Positions 11,730 through 22,772 are shown, numbered from the stretch's first letter. The stretch is DNA of 64,000 nt from Diabrotica undecimpunctata (GCF_040954645.1 NC_092804.1:143477108-143541107); one strand, 5' to 3'. Numbers and translations are program-made. Notes: generated by a model not told the origin, from the letters alone.

Positions 11730-11764
11730 TGCATATTTGCCGAAGTCTAATTATCATCATTATT

Positions 11765-11925
11765 ACCATCTGTCCTTCTGCGTCTTAAGTTGAACACAGG
11801 CCTCCCCTAATTTCTTTTAGTTCGGTCGGTATTGAGCTTCCTGCAGCCAATTCTCAGCACAAGTGGAATCTACTAGTGGTCTCCACACAGTAATTTTTTT
11901 GCTTTTATTTTCTCTCATTCATTGA
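11765..11925 (-). pseudogene. LINE 3' end fragment
   Basis: On the minus strand the broken frame reads WRPLVDSTCAENWLQEAQYR, then a close like GEACVQLKTQKDRW, followed by an ATG/ATA-rich tail. This is the usual ending of insect APE-type LINE ORFs. The hAT element at 8856-11749 landed in the tail. Confidence 0.5.
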
Positions 11926-11929
11926 GAGC

Positions 11930-12259
11930 AACAGAAGGATACTAAAAATATCGTATGTGAACCATGTCACCAACTTTGAGGTCCTACAGCACATGAAAAA
12001 AGAAGAAAAAGTGCTTAATTTAGTGCAACAAAGTGAGCTTGAGTACCTCGGGCATGTGATGCGGAACGAAGAAAAATATCTAATACTTCAACTCGTTATA
12101 CAGGGTAAAGTATTTGGCAGGAGAGGACCGAGACGCCGTCGTATCTCGTGGTTAAAAAACCTCCGACAATGGTTTGAGATGACCTCCGCGGAGCTGTTTC
12201 GCAGAGCAGTCAACAAAACCATGATAGCCTTGATGATCGCCAACATCCGGACCGGATAA
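11930..12259 (+). pseudogene. LINE ORF C-terminal fragment, first copy of tandem duplication
   Basis: An open stretch encodes RILKISYVNHVTNFEVLQ, then LEYLGHVMRNEEKYLILQ, GKVFGRRGPRRRRISWLKN and RAVNKTMIALMIANIRTG, followed by stop and a GAAGAAGAAG tail. This is the conserved C-terminal block of an RTE-like family also seen at 19.3 kb (minus), 25.8 kb and 53.0-53.3 kb. Only the last ~100 codons remain. The stretch from 11978 onward is duplicated at 12587. Confidence 0.75.
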
Positions 12260-12264
12260 GGCAC

Positions 12265-12586
12265 TGAAGAAGAAGAAGAACTGATTTGGTATTCCTAGCT
12301 CTTTCATTGCTTTGAGCATCTCTCTTTCATTCAGAGTCGTAGGTTGTTTTGTAGTCTATAAATATTTAATGAGTGTCAATGCCATATTCCAGTGCTTTTT
12401 CTAAAATTTGTTTTTGGATTAGTGATTTGTTTCTGGCTTGTTTTTTAACTGCATCTTCAACTTCAAGAATTGTTGGTGGTTCCTCTTACCTCTCGTCTGT
12501 TCCCCTTACCTTATCTCTTCCGTGTTCCAGGTTTTCTTCTTCTTTCTCTACATTAAGTGCCTGGTTAAAGCATTCCACCCATCGTT
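12265..12586 (-). pseudogene. LINE reverse transcriptase fragment (copy 1)
   Basis: Minus-strand frames read LNRWVE-like sequence, EEPPTILEVEDAVKK, LEYGIDTH and MKELGIPNQ. This is the segment from the endonuclease-RT linker into the RT fingers of an APE-type LINE. Stops and frameshifts break it. A near-identical copy lies 609 bp downstream. Confidence 0.65.
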
Positions 12587-12601
12587 GAGGTCCTACAGCA
12601 C

Positions 12602-12868
12602 ATGAAAAAAGAAGAAAAAGTGCTTAATTTAGTAAAACAAAGTAAGCTTGAGTACCTTGGGCATGTGATACGGAACGAAGAAAAATATCTAATTCTTCAA
12701 CTCGTTATACAGGGTAAAGTATTTGGCAGGAGAGGACCGAGACGCCGTCGTATCTCGTGGTTAAAAAACCTCCGACAATGGTTTGAGATGACCTCGGCGG
12801 AGCTGTTTCGCAGAGCAGTCAACAAAACCATGATAGCCTTGATGATCGCCAACATCCGGACCGGATAA
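12602..12868 (+). pseudogene. LINE ORF C-terminal fragment (copy 2)
   Basis: Second copy of the block described at 11930-12259, with only a few substitutions (for example VMRNEEK becomes VIRNEEK). It ends at the same stop and GAAGAAGAAG tail. It exists because of the 609-bp tandem duplication. Confidence 0.75.
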
Positions 12869-12874
12869 GGCACT

Positions 12875-13480
12875 GAAGAAGAAGAAGAACTGATTTGATA
12901 TTCCTAGCTCTTTCATTGCTTTGAGCATTTTCTTCTTTTCAGAGTCGTAGGTTGTTTTGTAGTCTATAAATATTTAATGAGTGTCAATGCCATATTCCAG
13001 TGCTATTTCTAAAATTTGTTTTTGGATTAGTGATTTGTTTCTGGATAGTTTATTAACTGCATCTTCAACTTCAAGAATCGTTGGTGGTTCCTCTTACCTC
13101 TCGTCTGTTCCCCTTACCTTATCTCTTCCGTGTTCCAGGTTTTCTTCTTCTTTCTCTACATTAAGTGCCTGGTTAAAGCATTCCACCCATCTATTCAATA
13201 CACCTTTCGTTGTTGTTAGTAGGTCGCCATTCTAACTTCTGCATTATCTCGTGGATGCCTTGAATTCTTTTCTGTTGATGTTAAGTTTCTTATAGAATGT
13301 TCTGAATTCTTTCTCTCTGTGGGGTTTTCTATATATTTAAGTTCCTTATTTAAGTGGTTTCATTTTTTTATTTTGTGTATCCTCTTTCTTCTCTTCTCTT
13401 TATCTGGTAATTCTCTACAGTTGTTCTAGTTCAGCGGGTAAGCATCTTTATGTAGGCTTTATTTTTTTCTTCTGTTGCAT
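12875..13480 (-). pseudogene. LINE reverse transcriptase fragment (copy 2 and its upstream continuation)
   Basis: Copy 2 of the minus-strand RT fragment continues past the end of the duplication (13195) with sequence reading TTKGVLNRWVE and further upstream linker sequence that is increasingly broken. It shows that copy 2 retains the original right flank of the older LINE insertion. Confidence 0.6.
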
Positions 13481-13489
13481 GTCTTTAAT

Positions 13490-14040
13490 ACTTACTTTGA
13501 AAAAATTTTGAGTAGAACTCTTTAGGGAGAAATTGCTGAAATAAAGGTTAATGGAACACCAACCAACAATATTATTTATCTATGCGAATGATTCTGTTAT
13601 TTTGGCAGAAAATATCAATATTTTTAATGGCAATATTGCCTTTCAATAAATATCAAGAAAACCAAATATAACTATTCTGACACTATAATCAATCACAGGA
13701 ATTATTACGCGAAAGAAAGTTAACTGTGGAAGGTGCTTTGTACAAGAGATCTAAAGCTGTATTTAAGGGTTAGGTTGCCCAGGTGTTAAATTTTTTTGAC
13801 ACTAATATATGGATATGGAGGCATGGACCCTGAACGTGGTGATAATTAAACTGTGGGTATACAGGAGAATCCTGGACTTTCATGGATTCAGAAGAATGCA
13901 TAAGAGTACGAAAATAATGGAAACCATCAAAACCAGAAAGCTTCAGTACCTGGGACATGCTATGCGTGGCGAAAGATATTATGTTATATTATATGATAGT
14001 TGCCAACCTTCACCTCGGAGATGACACTTAAAGAAGAAGA
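13490..14040 (+). pseudogene. Degenerate LINE RT to C-terminus
   Basis: Frames around 13540-13640 read INGTPTNN with a damaged YADD-equivalent (YLCE-FCYFG), followed at 13809-14024 by EAWTLNVV, LWVYRRILDFHGFRR and KLQYLGHAMRGERYYVI, then an AAGAAGAAGAA tail near 14030. These are the palm-to-C-terminal blocks of the same RTE-like family in the correct order, heavily eroded. Confidence 0.6.
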
Positions 14041-14505
14041 ATAGAATCAGCTTAACATCACTCTTCAGAAAAGAGAAGTCCAAATAGCGTACGTTAAAAA
14101 GAAGGGGGGAAAATTAATAATAAGAAGAAACTGTTGTTTATATGAAAAGTGAAAAGTATGTGCGTTTTCGCATAAATTTTCTATGTATTATTATTTCTTA
14201 CTATCAACTTTCAAATTTTAACTTGTATCTAATATAAATTTTCCACTGTAAATAAATTTTCCCTATATTTAAGAAAGAATTTAGTGTAATTGTTAATATT
14301 CTTTTAAGTATAATTAAATGGTATAACTATTCAGTTCGTTATAAATCCGTTGTACGTCATCCAATTTGAAGTGATTTCCTCATAGCGTTGCCGAATTGTC
14401 GGTAAAGTATCGAATGCAGAGAATTATGAAATAATGAAAATTTAAAATCATTATCATAAATTCATATGTCAGAGCTACATGATACAAATTGTAATAACAG
14501 AACAT
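14041..14505. other. AT-rich stretch without recognised features
   Basis: Nothing recognisable beyond AT-rich sequence. Confidence 0.4.
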
Positions 14506-14509
14506 AATG

Positions 14510-15374
14510 AATTATAATGAATTCATCATCATCATTCTGGCTTTACAACCCTCTGTGGGTCCTAGCCTCCTCAAGAATTTCTCTCCAGTTGTCCCTATCC
14601 ATCGCCTTTCTCCACCAAGCACGTATTTACATATTTCTCATATCTTCATCGATGTTATCAAGGAACCTTGTTCTGGATCTTACTCTTCTTCTCTGACCAA
14701 TGGGTCTATCAAGGAACATTTTTCTAGCTGGGTCATATTGTTACATCCGCATAAAATGCCCTATCCACCTCAGACGTCCTATCTTAATATGTTTTACGAT
14801 ATCAAGTTCCTGCTATATTCTATAACGTTCGAAGTTGTATCGTCTTCTCCACACTCCATTAACATTCACTGCTCCATAGATTCGCCTTTGTACTTTTCTT
14901 TTCGAAACATCCTAACATGTTTTATTTCTTGATATAATTGTAGGTTTAAGGAGGAGATTGAGCATAAAATAGTATCTGTTGGACGTGCAAATTCTGCGGT
15001 TTATCTCTGCGGTAGTATTTTTTTTGAGAGTTAAGGAGCACTCCCAGGTATACAAATTCGTTCACTGCTTCGATAACGTCGTTTTCTATAACACGTGGTC
15101 ATAGGATTTGTGGTTGCGTGCTTACTTTCATATACTTCGTTTTGTTGGTGTTTATTATTAAACCCATTTTTGTAGCTGATTCTTTTAATGCTACAAACGT
15201 CTCTCGTACAGCGTTTTCCGTTCTCGCAACAATATTGATATTATCAGCATAGGCCAGGATTTGCACTGATCTGTTATATATTGAACCAGTGGTTGTGATT
15301 TGTGACATACGTATTACTTTTTCCAGAACCAAATTGAACAATGTATATGGCATTTGTAGACTTTGAAAAAGCAT
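14510..15374 (-). pseudogene. LINE 3' portion (RT palm to tail)
   Basis: From 15374 leftward the minus strand reads FNLVLEKVIRMSQ, ILAYADNINIVARTENAVRE (YADD changed to YADN) and GLIINTNKTKYM. After breaks it gives a C-terminal block containing PIGQRRRVRSRTRFLD, DNWREILEEARTHRGL, and a GATGATGATGA tail at 14515-14530. Multiple stops occur. The D-to-N change in the catalytic box would by itself inactivate the enzyme. Confidence 0.7.
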
Positions 15375-16340
15375 TCGATAAGGTGAAACATTGGGCAGTA
15401 ATGGGAGAATAGACTATAGATATACGGACTTAATTTCTAATATATATGATCAAGCAACAACATCCATCAAAATAGTTGAACTAACGGAGCCCATTAAGAT
15501 ACGGCAAGGAGTCAGACAGGGTGACACTGTATAACTATTGAATCAAGCTTTGGAAGACGTTATGAGGAAATTACAATGGGAAAACGGAGTATTAACATAA
15601 ATGGCCAATACTTGGATCACTTGAGATATGCATACGACATTGAAATAACAGATAAAAGGATGAATTAAATAGTGAATAAAAAAAATAGGTCTAAAATGAA
15701 TTATAATAAAACGAAAGTTATGACCAACCAACCAGAATAATTAATAATTACAATTGCACAAACAACTATAGAACAAGTAAAAGAATATATATATATATTT
15801 GGGACAACTAGTTAAATTAAATAAAGAAAATCAGACCAGAGAAATAAAGAGAAGGATACGGTTGGCTTAGTTATCCTTCGGAAAACGGTCCTTATACTAA
15901 AAAATAGAAAATACCCCCAATATTTAAAAACAAGAGTCTTCAACCAATGTATACTTCCTGTTCTCACCTACTTTTCAAACTTGGACGTTTGCAAAGGAAA
16001 ACATGGAAAAAATAGCAAAGACCCAAAGAGCCATGGAAAGGCAAATGCTGAACATCAGGCTATCAGACAAGAAAAGGAATACTTGGATCCGCAACAAAAT
16101 AAAAGTGATCGATGTATTAACGCAGATAGCAAAACTTAAGTGGAACTTCCCTGGACATACCATAATACAGAAAGACGACAGATGGAATAAGATGTTTATA
16201 CACTGGAGACCATATAGTTACAAACGAAAAAGAGGAAGGCCACAAATGAGATGGTCAGATGACTTGAAGAAACACGCTGGCCCGAAGTGGATACAAACTG
16301 CCTACAATAGAAAGACGTGGAAGAAGGAAGAGTAGGCATA
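15345..16340 (+). pseudogene. LINE RT to C-terminus, plus strand
   Basis: The fragment opens with FVDFEKAFDKVKH (RT motif A region) and TEPIKIRQGVRQGD-like sequence near 15490-15530, then decays. A preserved open stretch at 16003-16335 reads MEKIAKTQRAMERQML, KLKWNFPGHTIIQKDDRW and KRKRGRPQMRWSDDLKKHAG, the C-terminal block of another LINE family. It overlaps and faces the minus-strand fragment at 14510-15374, so one was inserted beside or into the other. Confidence 0.65.
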
Positions 16341-16344
16341 TTTC

Positions 16345-16600
16345 CAAAATTGAACAGCAAGGGCTGTATAGATAGATAGACATTGAACAGTATACAGGAG
16401 AGAGGGTCTCCCTGGTGCAGCCCGTTATTTGTTTTAAAAGGTTCAGACAGTTTTCCCTGAATTCGTACTCTACATTCAACTCTTTCAAGAGTTAGTTTTG
16501 TTAAAGTTACCAACTGATTTGGTATTTCTAACTCTTTCATTGATTTGAACATTTCTCTTTTTTGAACAATATAATGAATTTGTGTTATTAAATTTGAATA
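16345..16600 (-). pseudogene. LINE reverse transcriptase finger/palm fragment
   Basis: The minus strand reads REMFKSMKELEIPNQLVTL, ERVECRVRIQGKLSEPFK and NNGLHQGDPLSCILFN, that is RT motifs around the GVRQGDPLSP box, here with G-V-R changed to G-L-H. It is a fragment of the family also seen at 12.3, 13.0 and 50.2 kb. Confidence 0.65.
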
Positions 16601-16914
16601 TAATACCACTGGTACTCAAAAAAAAAAGGTTTAAAATGACAAATGTTTTTGTATCATTTAAAATTCTAAATTTACAGAGCCAAAAACGCAAAGACGCTAA
16701 AATTGACGGTAAATTTGAATCGTTTAAGTCCATTGAAAAGTTAAATTTAAGTTGCATTTTTTAGAGGACGCAACTTTTTTGATGTGTTGAGAGGGTAAGT
16801 ATAAGTAAGTTCAAGTTTGTGGGGTCGCCAACCTTGTCCCCTGGCCGCCATCTTGGAAAAAGTAGTGCAAAGAGTTTTCGCGCTGTATATCGTAAACTAG
16901 CAATCCTACATAGT
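16601..16914. other. Stretch without recognised gene
   Basis: AT-rich sequence followed by a GC-richer segment (16815-16860). I see no recognisable coding content; it may be the decayed left part of the repeat copy that follows. Confidence 0.3.
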
Positions 16915-17866
16915 CGAGTCGATATCTTTTGATCATTGTGTCCTGTCGACAAAAATAAAAACGAGCTTTAAAGGTGAAGAGTGTAGCTTTCGTATGCAAT
17001 TTTTGTATTCTGCCGCAAATGTAGTCAGTTTCTATAAAGCTGTTGAATAAATAAACTTTGACATTTGACCGGTCGTAGTGTTATTTCTATTGTTGGAGAG
17101 CAGTCTTCAAAACCTATAACATGAAAATTCGATTTTAATTTTTAGCAACCAATATGAGGTATTTGAAATATGACTAAAAACGTAGAATTTAAAATTTTAT
17201 ATTACAAACAGTCACACGTCACAGTAAATGCCTCCAAGAAAACGGTTTTGGGAGTAATTTATAGCAAAAGTTAAGTACTTTTGAAAAACATACTAATGTA
17301 ATTAAAAAAGAGCAATTCTAAACGTTTTAGATCGTTTGTTATCAGCGTTTTTTAAGCATATATCAAATTCAGAACTAAAATTTCATGCTATAGGTTTTGA
17401 AAGCTAGCTTCTAGTTATAGAAATTTTATAGTGGTCGGTCAATGAAAGAGGTACATTGTATTGATCTCATGAGAATAATAAAAAATGGCAAAAATCGCGC
17501 CACGTTTATTTATTTAACACTTCTATAAAAACTGAGCTTATTTGCGGCAAAATACAAAAGTTGTATACGAAAGCTGCACTACTTACCTTTAAAATGCATT
17601 TAAACCTTACCTTACCTACATTTTTTATTTAAAACTTAATTTATATTTTATTTTATTTTTTTCTATGGTGTACAGATTCTTGGTAAATCGACTTTTTTCC
17701 ATTTTCCCCCCTCTACGTGGGGGGTTTTAGGTAAAATCCCGAAGATAAAAGTGTTAAACTTATTTGCATCTTTTTTAGAGTCCTAAAATTGACATTTTCA
17801 GCAAAATTCAGCTTGTTCGTATAATTTTTAGAGGTTCAGTTGCATTTTCGCCTCTGACGACTGGAG
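16915..17866. repeat. TA-flanked inverted-repeat family, copy B
   Basis: The right terminus is intact: CTCTGACGACTGGAG followed by TA at 17867-17868, with the family block AAAATTCAGCTTGTTCGTAT inside it. The left part has arms related in inverted orientation (GTAGCTTTCGTATGCAATTT at ~16983 against ATACGAAAGCTGCACT at ~17560), showing a foldback architecture. The left terminus is missing or unrecognisable. A C-rich run near 17700-17725 corresponds to the one in copy A. Confidence 0.6.
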
Positions 17867-17879
17867 TATACAGATAATT

Positions 17880-18215
17880 TTTTGAGACATTATTTGTAAC
17901 AAATTAAATTGCCTATAACTTTATTCCTATTACTTTTTATGGTAAAATGGAAAAAATAAAAGTTATATACAAAAATACAATATATACTAAAATTTTTGAA
18001 CAATTTTTTTATAACATTTTCTAGTCACTTACCTGGGTTTTACAGCGCTCCGAAGTGGGCCGGGTTCTTGAATAATGGTAAAAATACTAAAAAAAACGAC
18101 CCGTTAGGCCTAGTTTTCTATTATATATGTTTTACTCATACCATTTTTAATAAATTTATCATTTTCTTAACATTCCTATGTGATTATTAATTTATTATTG
18201 ACCCTTTCCCTCACC
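17880..18215 (+). repeat. Left arm of an inverted repeat flanking a nuclease-like pseudogene
   Basis: Sequence around TTTTACAGCGCTCCGAAG (18037) to ATTAATTTATTATTGACCCTTT matches, in inverted orientation and with moderate divergence, the segment 21440-21860. The arms bracket the pseudogene at 18225-19155 plus the LINE at 19157-21243. The terminal boundary and any target duplication were not resolved. Confidence 0.6.
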
Positions 18216-18224
18216 ACAAAATTT

Positions 18225-19155
18225 ACTCCACCTCGTACGTTTACGTCACACGAAAAAGCACCAATCGACAGAGATCAAATTTAATAAGAGCAACGTACCA
18301 ATATTATCCCAAGATAGATTTCTTGGAAACGAAAAGCACAAAACAAACTTAATAGATCTTCTCAAAACTGCTGTATTAGAAGTGGGTTTTTGGTGTCGAC
18401 CAGGCTGAATCAGATGCAGATACAGTCATCATACGTTCTGCGCTTGCTGCATCCCAATCCTATAATTCTATGACTGTCGTAGTAGAGGACATTGACATTT
18501 CTGTCTTCCTCACAATATTAGGAAGGAAGCAATCCAATGTAAATTTTTTTAAACCTTCAAAAGTGTGTAAGTCGGATCAATTATACTGTCATTCAAGTTT
18601 TATATATGGCGACGTCATTTCAGAGAATTTGCTGTTTTCCCATGCTTTTTCAGGATGTGACACAACATCAGCAGCTTACAAGTCTACATCATCTACATCC
18701 TGAGTAAGCTAGCGGAACAGTATTACTTTTCAGTGAGAAAGTGGACCATATTTGCTTACTATCGTTGGCGTACGTTTTTTCGTCTCTTTATATGGTGAAA
18801 ATAAACATGATTGCCTGGACAGCATGAAATACAAACGATTTGACAGCGACCAAAAATACATTTAACTTATCATCGCTTTCTTCAACACAAGATGAAGCCC
18901 GCTTGGACAGTCTCCAAGTTTATCACCAGGTTCAGTCGTAGCTAGGCAATCACTGCGATCCTGAAGATTGTAGCTGGAAAAATAATGGAAACATTTGGAT
19001 ACCAATCCAAACTTTTAAAACTCCAGCACCCCTCCACCGAACTTCTGAAATTAATTTTCTTCAGATGCAAGAGAAACTGTGGAAATGTGTGGTTGCCGAA
19101 AAGCGGGCCTCAAATGCTTTGCAGTATGTCTCAATTGTTCTGGTGAAACCTGCAT
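18225..19155 (+). pseudogene. Decayed PIN/FEN1-like nuclease gene with cysteine-rich tail
   Basis: Across frame changes the sequence reads DADTVIIRSALAASQ, TVVVEDIDISVFLTILGRK and LLFSHAFSGCDTTSA. This order matches an invertebrate multicopy protein family with the pattern DADT..., GEDIDLLVLL and HAFSGCDTTSA. Its spaced acidic residues suggest a PIN/XPG-like nuclease fold (inference). Farther on, GNHCDPEDWSWKNNGN and then CGCRKAGLKC, CLNCSGETC give the C-terminal cysteine cluster usual in that family. Stops and frameshifts are frequent. A LINE (19157-21243) interrupts the last codons, and the sequence resumes at about 21246. The inverted arms outside may mean this gene was cargo or the core of a mobile element. 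Confidence 0.55.
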
Positions 19156-19156
19156 T

Positions 19157-21243
19157 GTTCTTCTTTTTTGAGTGCCTCTCCTATCGGAGATTGGATATCA
19201 TTAGGGCGATTCTAATTTTATTTACTGCTGTTTTGAATAATTAGTGGTACAGCCAAACCACTCTCTTAAATTTCTCATCCAACACGTTCTTCTACGGCCT
19301 GGATTTCTGCGTCCTTGAATTTTTCCTTGCATTATATTTTGTAAGAATGTGTACTTTTGTCCTCTCATCAGGTGGCCTAAGTATTCAAGTTTTCTCTTTT
19401 TAATATTCAGTATAACTTCTGGATCGTTATTTAGTCTGCGTATTACTCATTTGTAATTTTATCCACCCAACTTATTTTTAGTATACGGCGGTAGCACCAC
19501 ATCTCAAAGCTTTCAAGATTTTTAAAATTCCTCTGTTTAAGAGTCCATGCCTCAACACCGTAAAGCAAAGTACTGAATACATAGCATTTTAACATTCTAG
19601 TTCGTAGCTGAATACTAATATCACGAATACAAAATAATTTTTTCATTTTTATAAAGGTAGACCTGTCAATTTCAATACGTCTTTTTATCTGGTGATTTTG
19701 GTCACCTGTTTCATTGATGAGGGTTCCCAAGTATTTGTATTCGCTTACTTTTTCGAGTTGGGTACCGTTTATTGCGATACTAATGCCATGTATTGGATTC
19801 TTACTGAAGGTCATATATTTGGTTTTTTTGACGTTCATCCTTATGCCGTAGTTATTACATATCTCATTCATACTTTCAACTAGATATTGTAGATCTTCCG
19901 CTGTTCTTGCCATTAACACAGTACCGCCAGCATATCGAATGTTATTGATAACTTCTCCATTGACTATTATCCCTTCGTTTGCATGTGAGAGAGCTTCTTG
20001 CCATATTTGTTCGCTGTAGATAGTAAACAATATACAACCCTGTCGTACTCCTCTACGTATTTCTATTTAGTCCGATGTTTGGTCTTCTATTTTTATAATA
20101 GCTCGCTGATTCCAGTACAGATTTAATATTATTTGTATGTCTCTGGTGTCGATGTTTTTGCCCTCCAGGATTTCTTTGAGTTTATTGTGGCGTACTTTGT
20201 CAAAGGCCTTTTCAAAGTCTATAAAGCAGGCGTGTACCTCTTGGTTAACATCTAGACATCTCTGTGTTAGAACGTTTAAGTCAAAGAGAGCTTCTCTTGT
20301 ACCTAATCCTTTTCTGAATCCCATCTGTGTATCGTTAATATCGATTTCTAACTTTTGATAGATTCGGTTGTGGATGACTCTAAGAAATATTTTAAGCAGA
20401 CGACTCATCAAGCAGATTGTTCCATGATCTGAACATTGCATTGCCTTAGTTTTCTTCGGTATGGTGACAAACGTAGACAGCAACCATTCTTGAGGTATTA
20501 TACCAGTACTGTATATTGTATTGAATAGATGTAATATTATGGTTACGGATTTATCATTCAAAAGCTTCAACAGTTCTGTAGGAATTTCATCAGGTCCATT
20601 TCCTTTTTTATTTTTAGCGTTTCTTATTGCGTATTCTACTTCTTCTTTCAATATGTCTGGCCCAGTTGCATTGATTATCTGAGTTAAGTTGTTTCTACAG
20701 TCTTCAAATAATTCATTCAGGTATTCTGTTCATCTTTTTATTTTATTCTCTAGATCTACAAGAAGATTTCCATCTTTGTCTTTAAGTTGACCTATTTGGC
20801 ATTTCTTTATGCTTCCTGTTATCTCTTTTACTTTTTTGTGTATATTGAACACATCGTACTTTTTCTCATAGGTTTGTATTTCTTCACACTGTTCTTTAAT
20901 CCACGCCTCTTTGGCTTCTCTTATTCTCTTTTTTATGTGTTTGTTTATTTCTTTGTATTGGTCTAGGTAATTCTTCATCTTTCTTCTTTGTTCCATCAAG
21001 TCTAGTATATCTTGTGTCATCCACCCCTTATTCTTTGTTGTTGTTTTTGTAAGATGTTTCTTTCCTGCTGTTTGTATAGCTGTATTTATGTACTTTAATT
21101 TTTGGTTAACGTTATTTGTATCGGTAATTTGTTGCTGCACTGAACGGAGGTTTTCATTTATTTCTTCTCCTGTTTCTTGTCGTATATTTTTGTTTCTAAG
21201 TTTATTTAGATTTAGTGCCTTTCTGTGTGGTCTTCTAATCTTT
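19157..21243 (-). pseudogene. RTE-like LINE, endonuclease-less 3' two thirds
   Basis: Minus-strand order: linker (21140-20730, KNKGWMTQDILDLMEQRRK); RT fingers (20651-20067, KGNGPDEIPTELLKLLNDK, HACFIDFEKAFDKVRHNKL); palm to C-terminus (20030-19443, YKYLGTLINETGDQ, WCYRRILKISWVDKITNE); then KLEYLGHLMRGQKY. The catalytic box reads YAGG instead of YADD, so both metal-binding aspartates are lost. Stops separate the three segments. The 5' side, with the endonuclease, is missing. It sits inside the nuclease-like pseudogene; a short TGCA repeat at the junctions may be the remnant target duplication. Confidence 0.8.
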
Positions 21244-21439
21244 TTTGCAGTAATATATGGAAATCATGGAAATATCAAAAGTAATCCAGAATAGTAGATC
21301 CAGAATAATAGATCCAAAGAAAATAAAAAACCAATAGCTGGAAAACAAAATTTTAATTACATAATTATGCTCAATATTATCTTGCCTGGAAATTTGACTT
21401 GGATTAGGCCTAATAGGGATACCATATATAAAAAAGCGT

Positions 21440-21860
21440 CTCACAGGTGGTCGCGAAAAGGGTCGAGAATAAATTAATAATAATATAGAAATTTTAACAA
21501 AATGATAAATTTTATGAATAAAAATATATACAATAGAAAACTAAACCCAATAGTCCCTTTTTATCGTATTCAAAAACCCGGTCAATTTCGGCACGCTGTA
21601 AAACCAAGAAAAATAACTAAAATTAAACAATTTTGTAGTGCAAATTATTCGTTGTAAATCCCTCTATAATATTGTTTTGTCATTTTAGGCCTAAAAGAAA
21701 ATTTTTTCCAAAATTTTTAGTTACTTTTATTTATAACTGTTTTATTTTTGATTTTACAATAGAAAATAATAAATAATATAAAATAAAGTTGTAGGTATTT
21801 TTTTATTTGCTACAAATAGTGTGATACAATTTTCTGTAGAGTTGATATTTTACGAGATAC
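21440..21860 (-). repeat. Right arm of the inverted repeat
   Basis: Reverse complement of 17880-18215 with moderate divergence (for example TTTTACAGCGTGCCGAAATT on the minus strand). Part of it is repeated directly once more at about 21898-22235. Confidence 0.6.
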
Positions 21861-21897
21861 AGCGCGAAAATCCTCTTCATCACTTTTGAGATGGTGA

Positions 21898-22235
21898 GTA
21901 TTCAAGAACCTGGTCAAATTCGGAGCACAATTAGAAGAAAAATTAACAAAATTAAACAAATTTGTAGTGAAAATTATTCATTAAAAAACCCTCATTAATA
22001 CAACTAATGACATTGTATTGTAAAATGACCAAAAAAAAGCCCCAAAAAAATTTGCACGTTTTTTATTTTTAATTATTTTCGCTTAAGTACAACTTTGATA
22101 GTTTTCATTTTACTATAAAAAGTAATGGAAAACGATCATTATTGATTATTAATTTGTTTTTGTATCAATAAATCATTGAATTATTGATCATTTTAATGAA
22201 AATTTTCTGTATAGTTTCTAGTTTACGAGATGAGT
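21898..22235 (-). repeat. Direct second copy of the right arm
   Basis: Starting at TATTCAAGAACCTGGTCAAA the sequence parallels 21568 onward (TATTCAAAAACCCGGTCAAT) through AAATTAAACAAATTTGTAGT and the ending TTTACGAGATGAG versus TTTACGAGATACAG. The period is about 330 bp. Confidence 0.6.
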
Positions 22236-22734
22236 ACAAAAACCATTTACCTGTTAACATTTAAAAATAATTTATTTTTTAGATACAAAAGTAAACGGAT
22301 AAAATAAACTACTGGGATGTTAGGGATCTGACAAATATTCCAAACATGTACACTTTGATGAATCAAATCTCAAATGAATTAAGCGTCTCGAAAAAATTTT
22401 TTTAATTAAAGGAATTGATTCATTATAAAAAAATGTGGTTTTGGAAAGGCTTCCTATCTTCTAATGAATCGTTTAATAAAAAATTAATTGTATAATTTGT
22501 GGTTTATGCTTAATAAAGTATTTGCAGCCATCTACGATACCACAGAGAGAGTTCCAGAACACTAGTACAGTAATGATTCTAAGAAACGCGCTAATATTAA
22601 TTAAACTAGCATAAAATAAATATAAGTATCATACCATATTGATTGACAATCGCAACTGAGAAGAAAGAGTGTATCAAATCCCAATTAAAAAAAAATAAAT
22701 AAAAGATAAATCTTTCTTTAACCCTTTCAGTCCC
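22236..22734. other. AT-rich stretch without recognised features
   Basis: No recognisable gene or repeat was seen in this interval. Confidence 0.4.
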
Positions 22735-22772
22735 ATCGCCAGATCTTCTTCTTCGTGTGCCTCATCCTTTAA

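Larger units (their letters stand above)
8856..11749 (-). mobile_element. hAT DNA transposon, apparently complete
   Basis: Perfect 20-bp terminal inverted repeats, TAGACTTCGGCAAATATGCA, mark both ends (8856-8875; reverse complement at 11730-11749). An exact 8-bp target duplication ATTATCAT flanks the element (8848-8855 and 11750-11757), as expected for hAT. The interior encodes a two-exon transposase on the minus strand. Both subterminal regions are rich in AATATGCA-type octamers. At 2,894 bp it has normal size for the superfamily. The right target site lies in a TCATCATTATTA tail of a minus-strand LINE fragment. Confidence 0.95.
11978..13195. repeat. 609-bp direct tandem duplication
   Basis: The segment 11978-12586 is repeated as 12587-13195 with few differences. 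Landmarks: GAGGTCCTACAGCACATGAA at 11978 and 12587, and the shared ending CCTGGTTAAAGCATTCCACCC. The unit spans the junction between a plus-strand LINE tail and a minus-strand LINE fragment, so the duplication occurred after the two were joined. It is a segmental event, not a property of either element. Confidence 0.9.

Noticed and set aside
22717..22740. A further piggyBac end (TTAACCCTTTCAGTC) just left of the piggyBac
   Set aside because: No partner end with matching inverted sequence was found, and the LINE tail accounts for the adjacent region.
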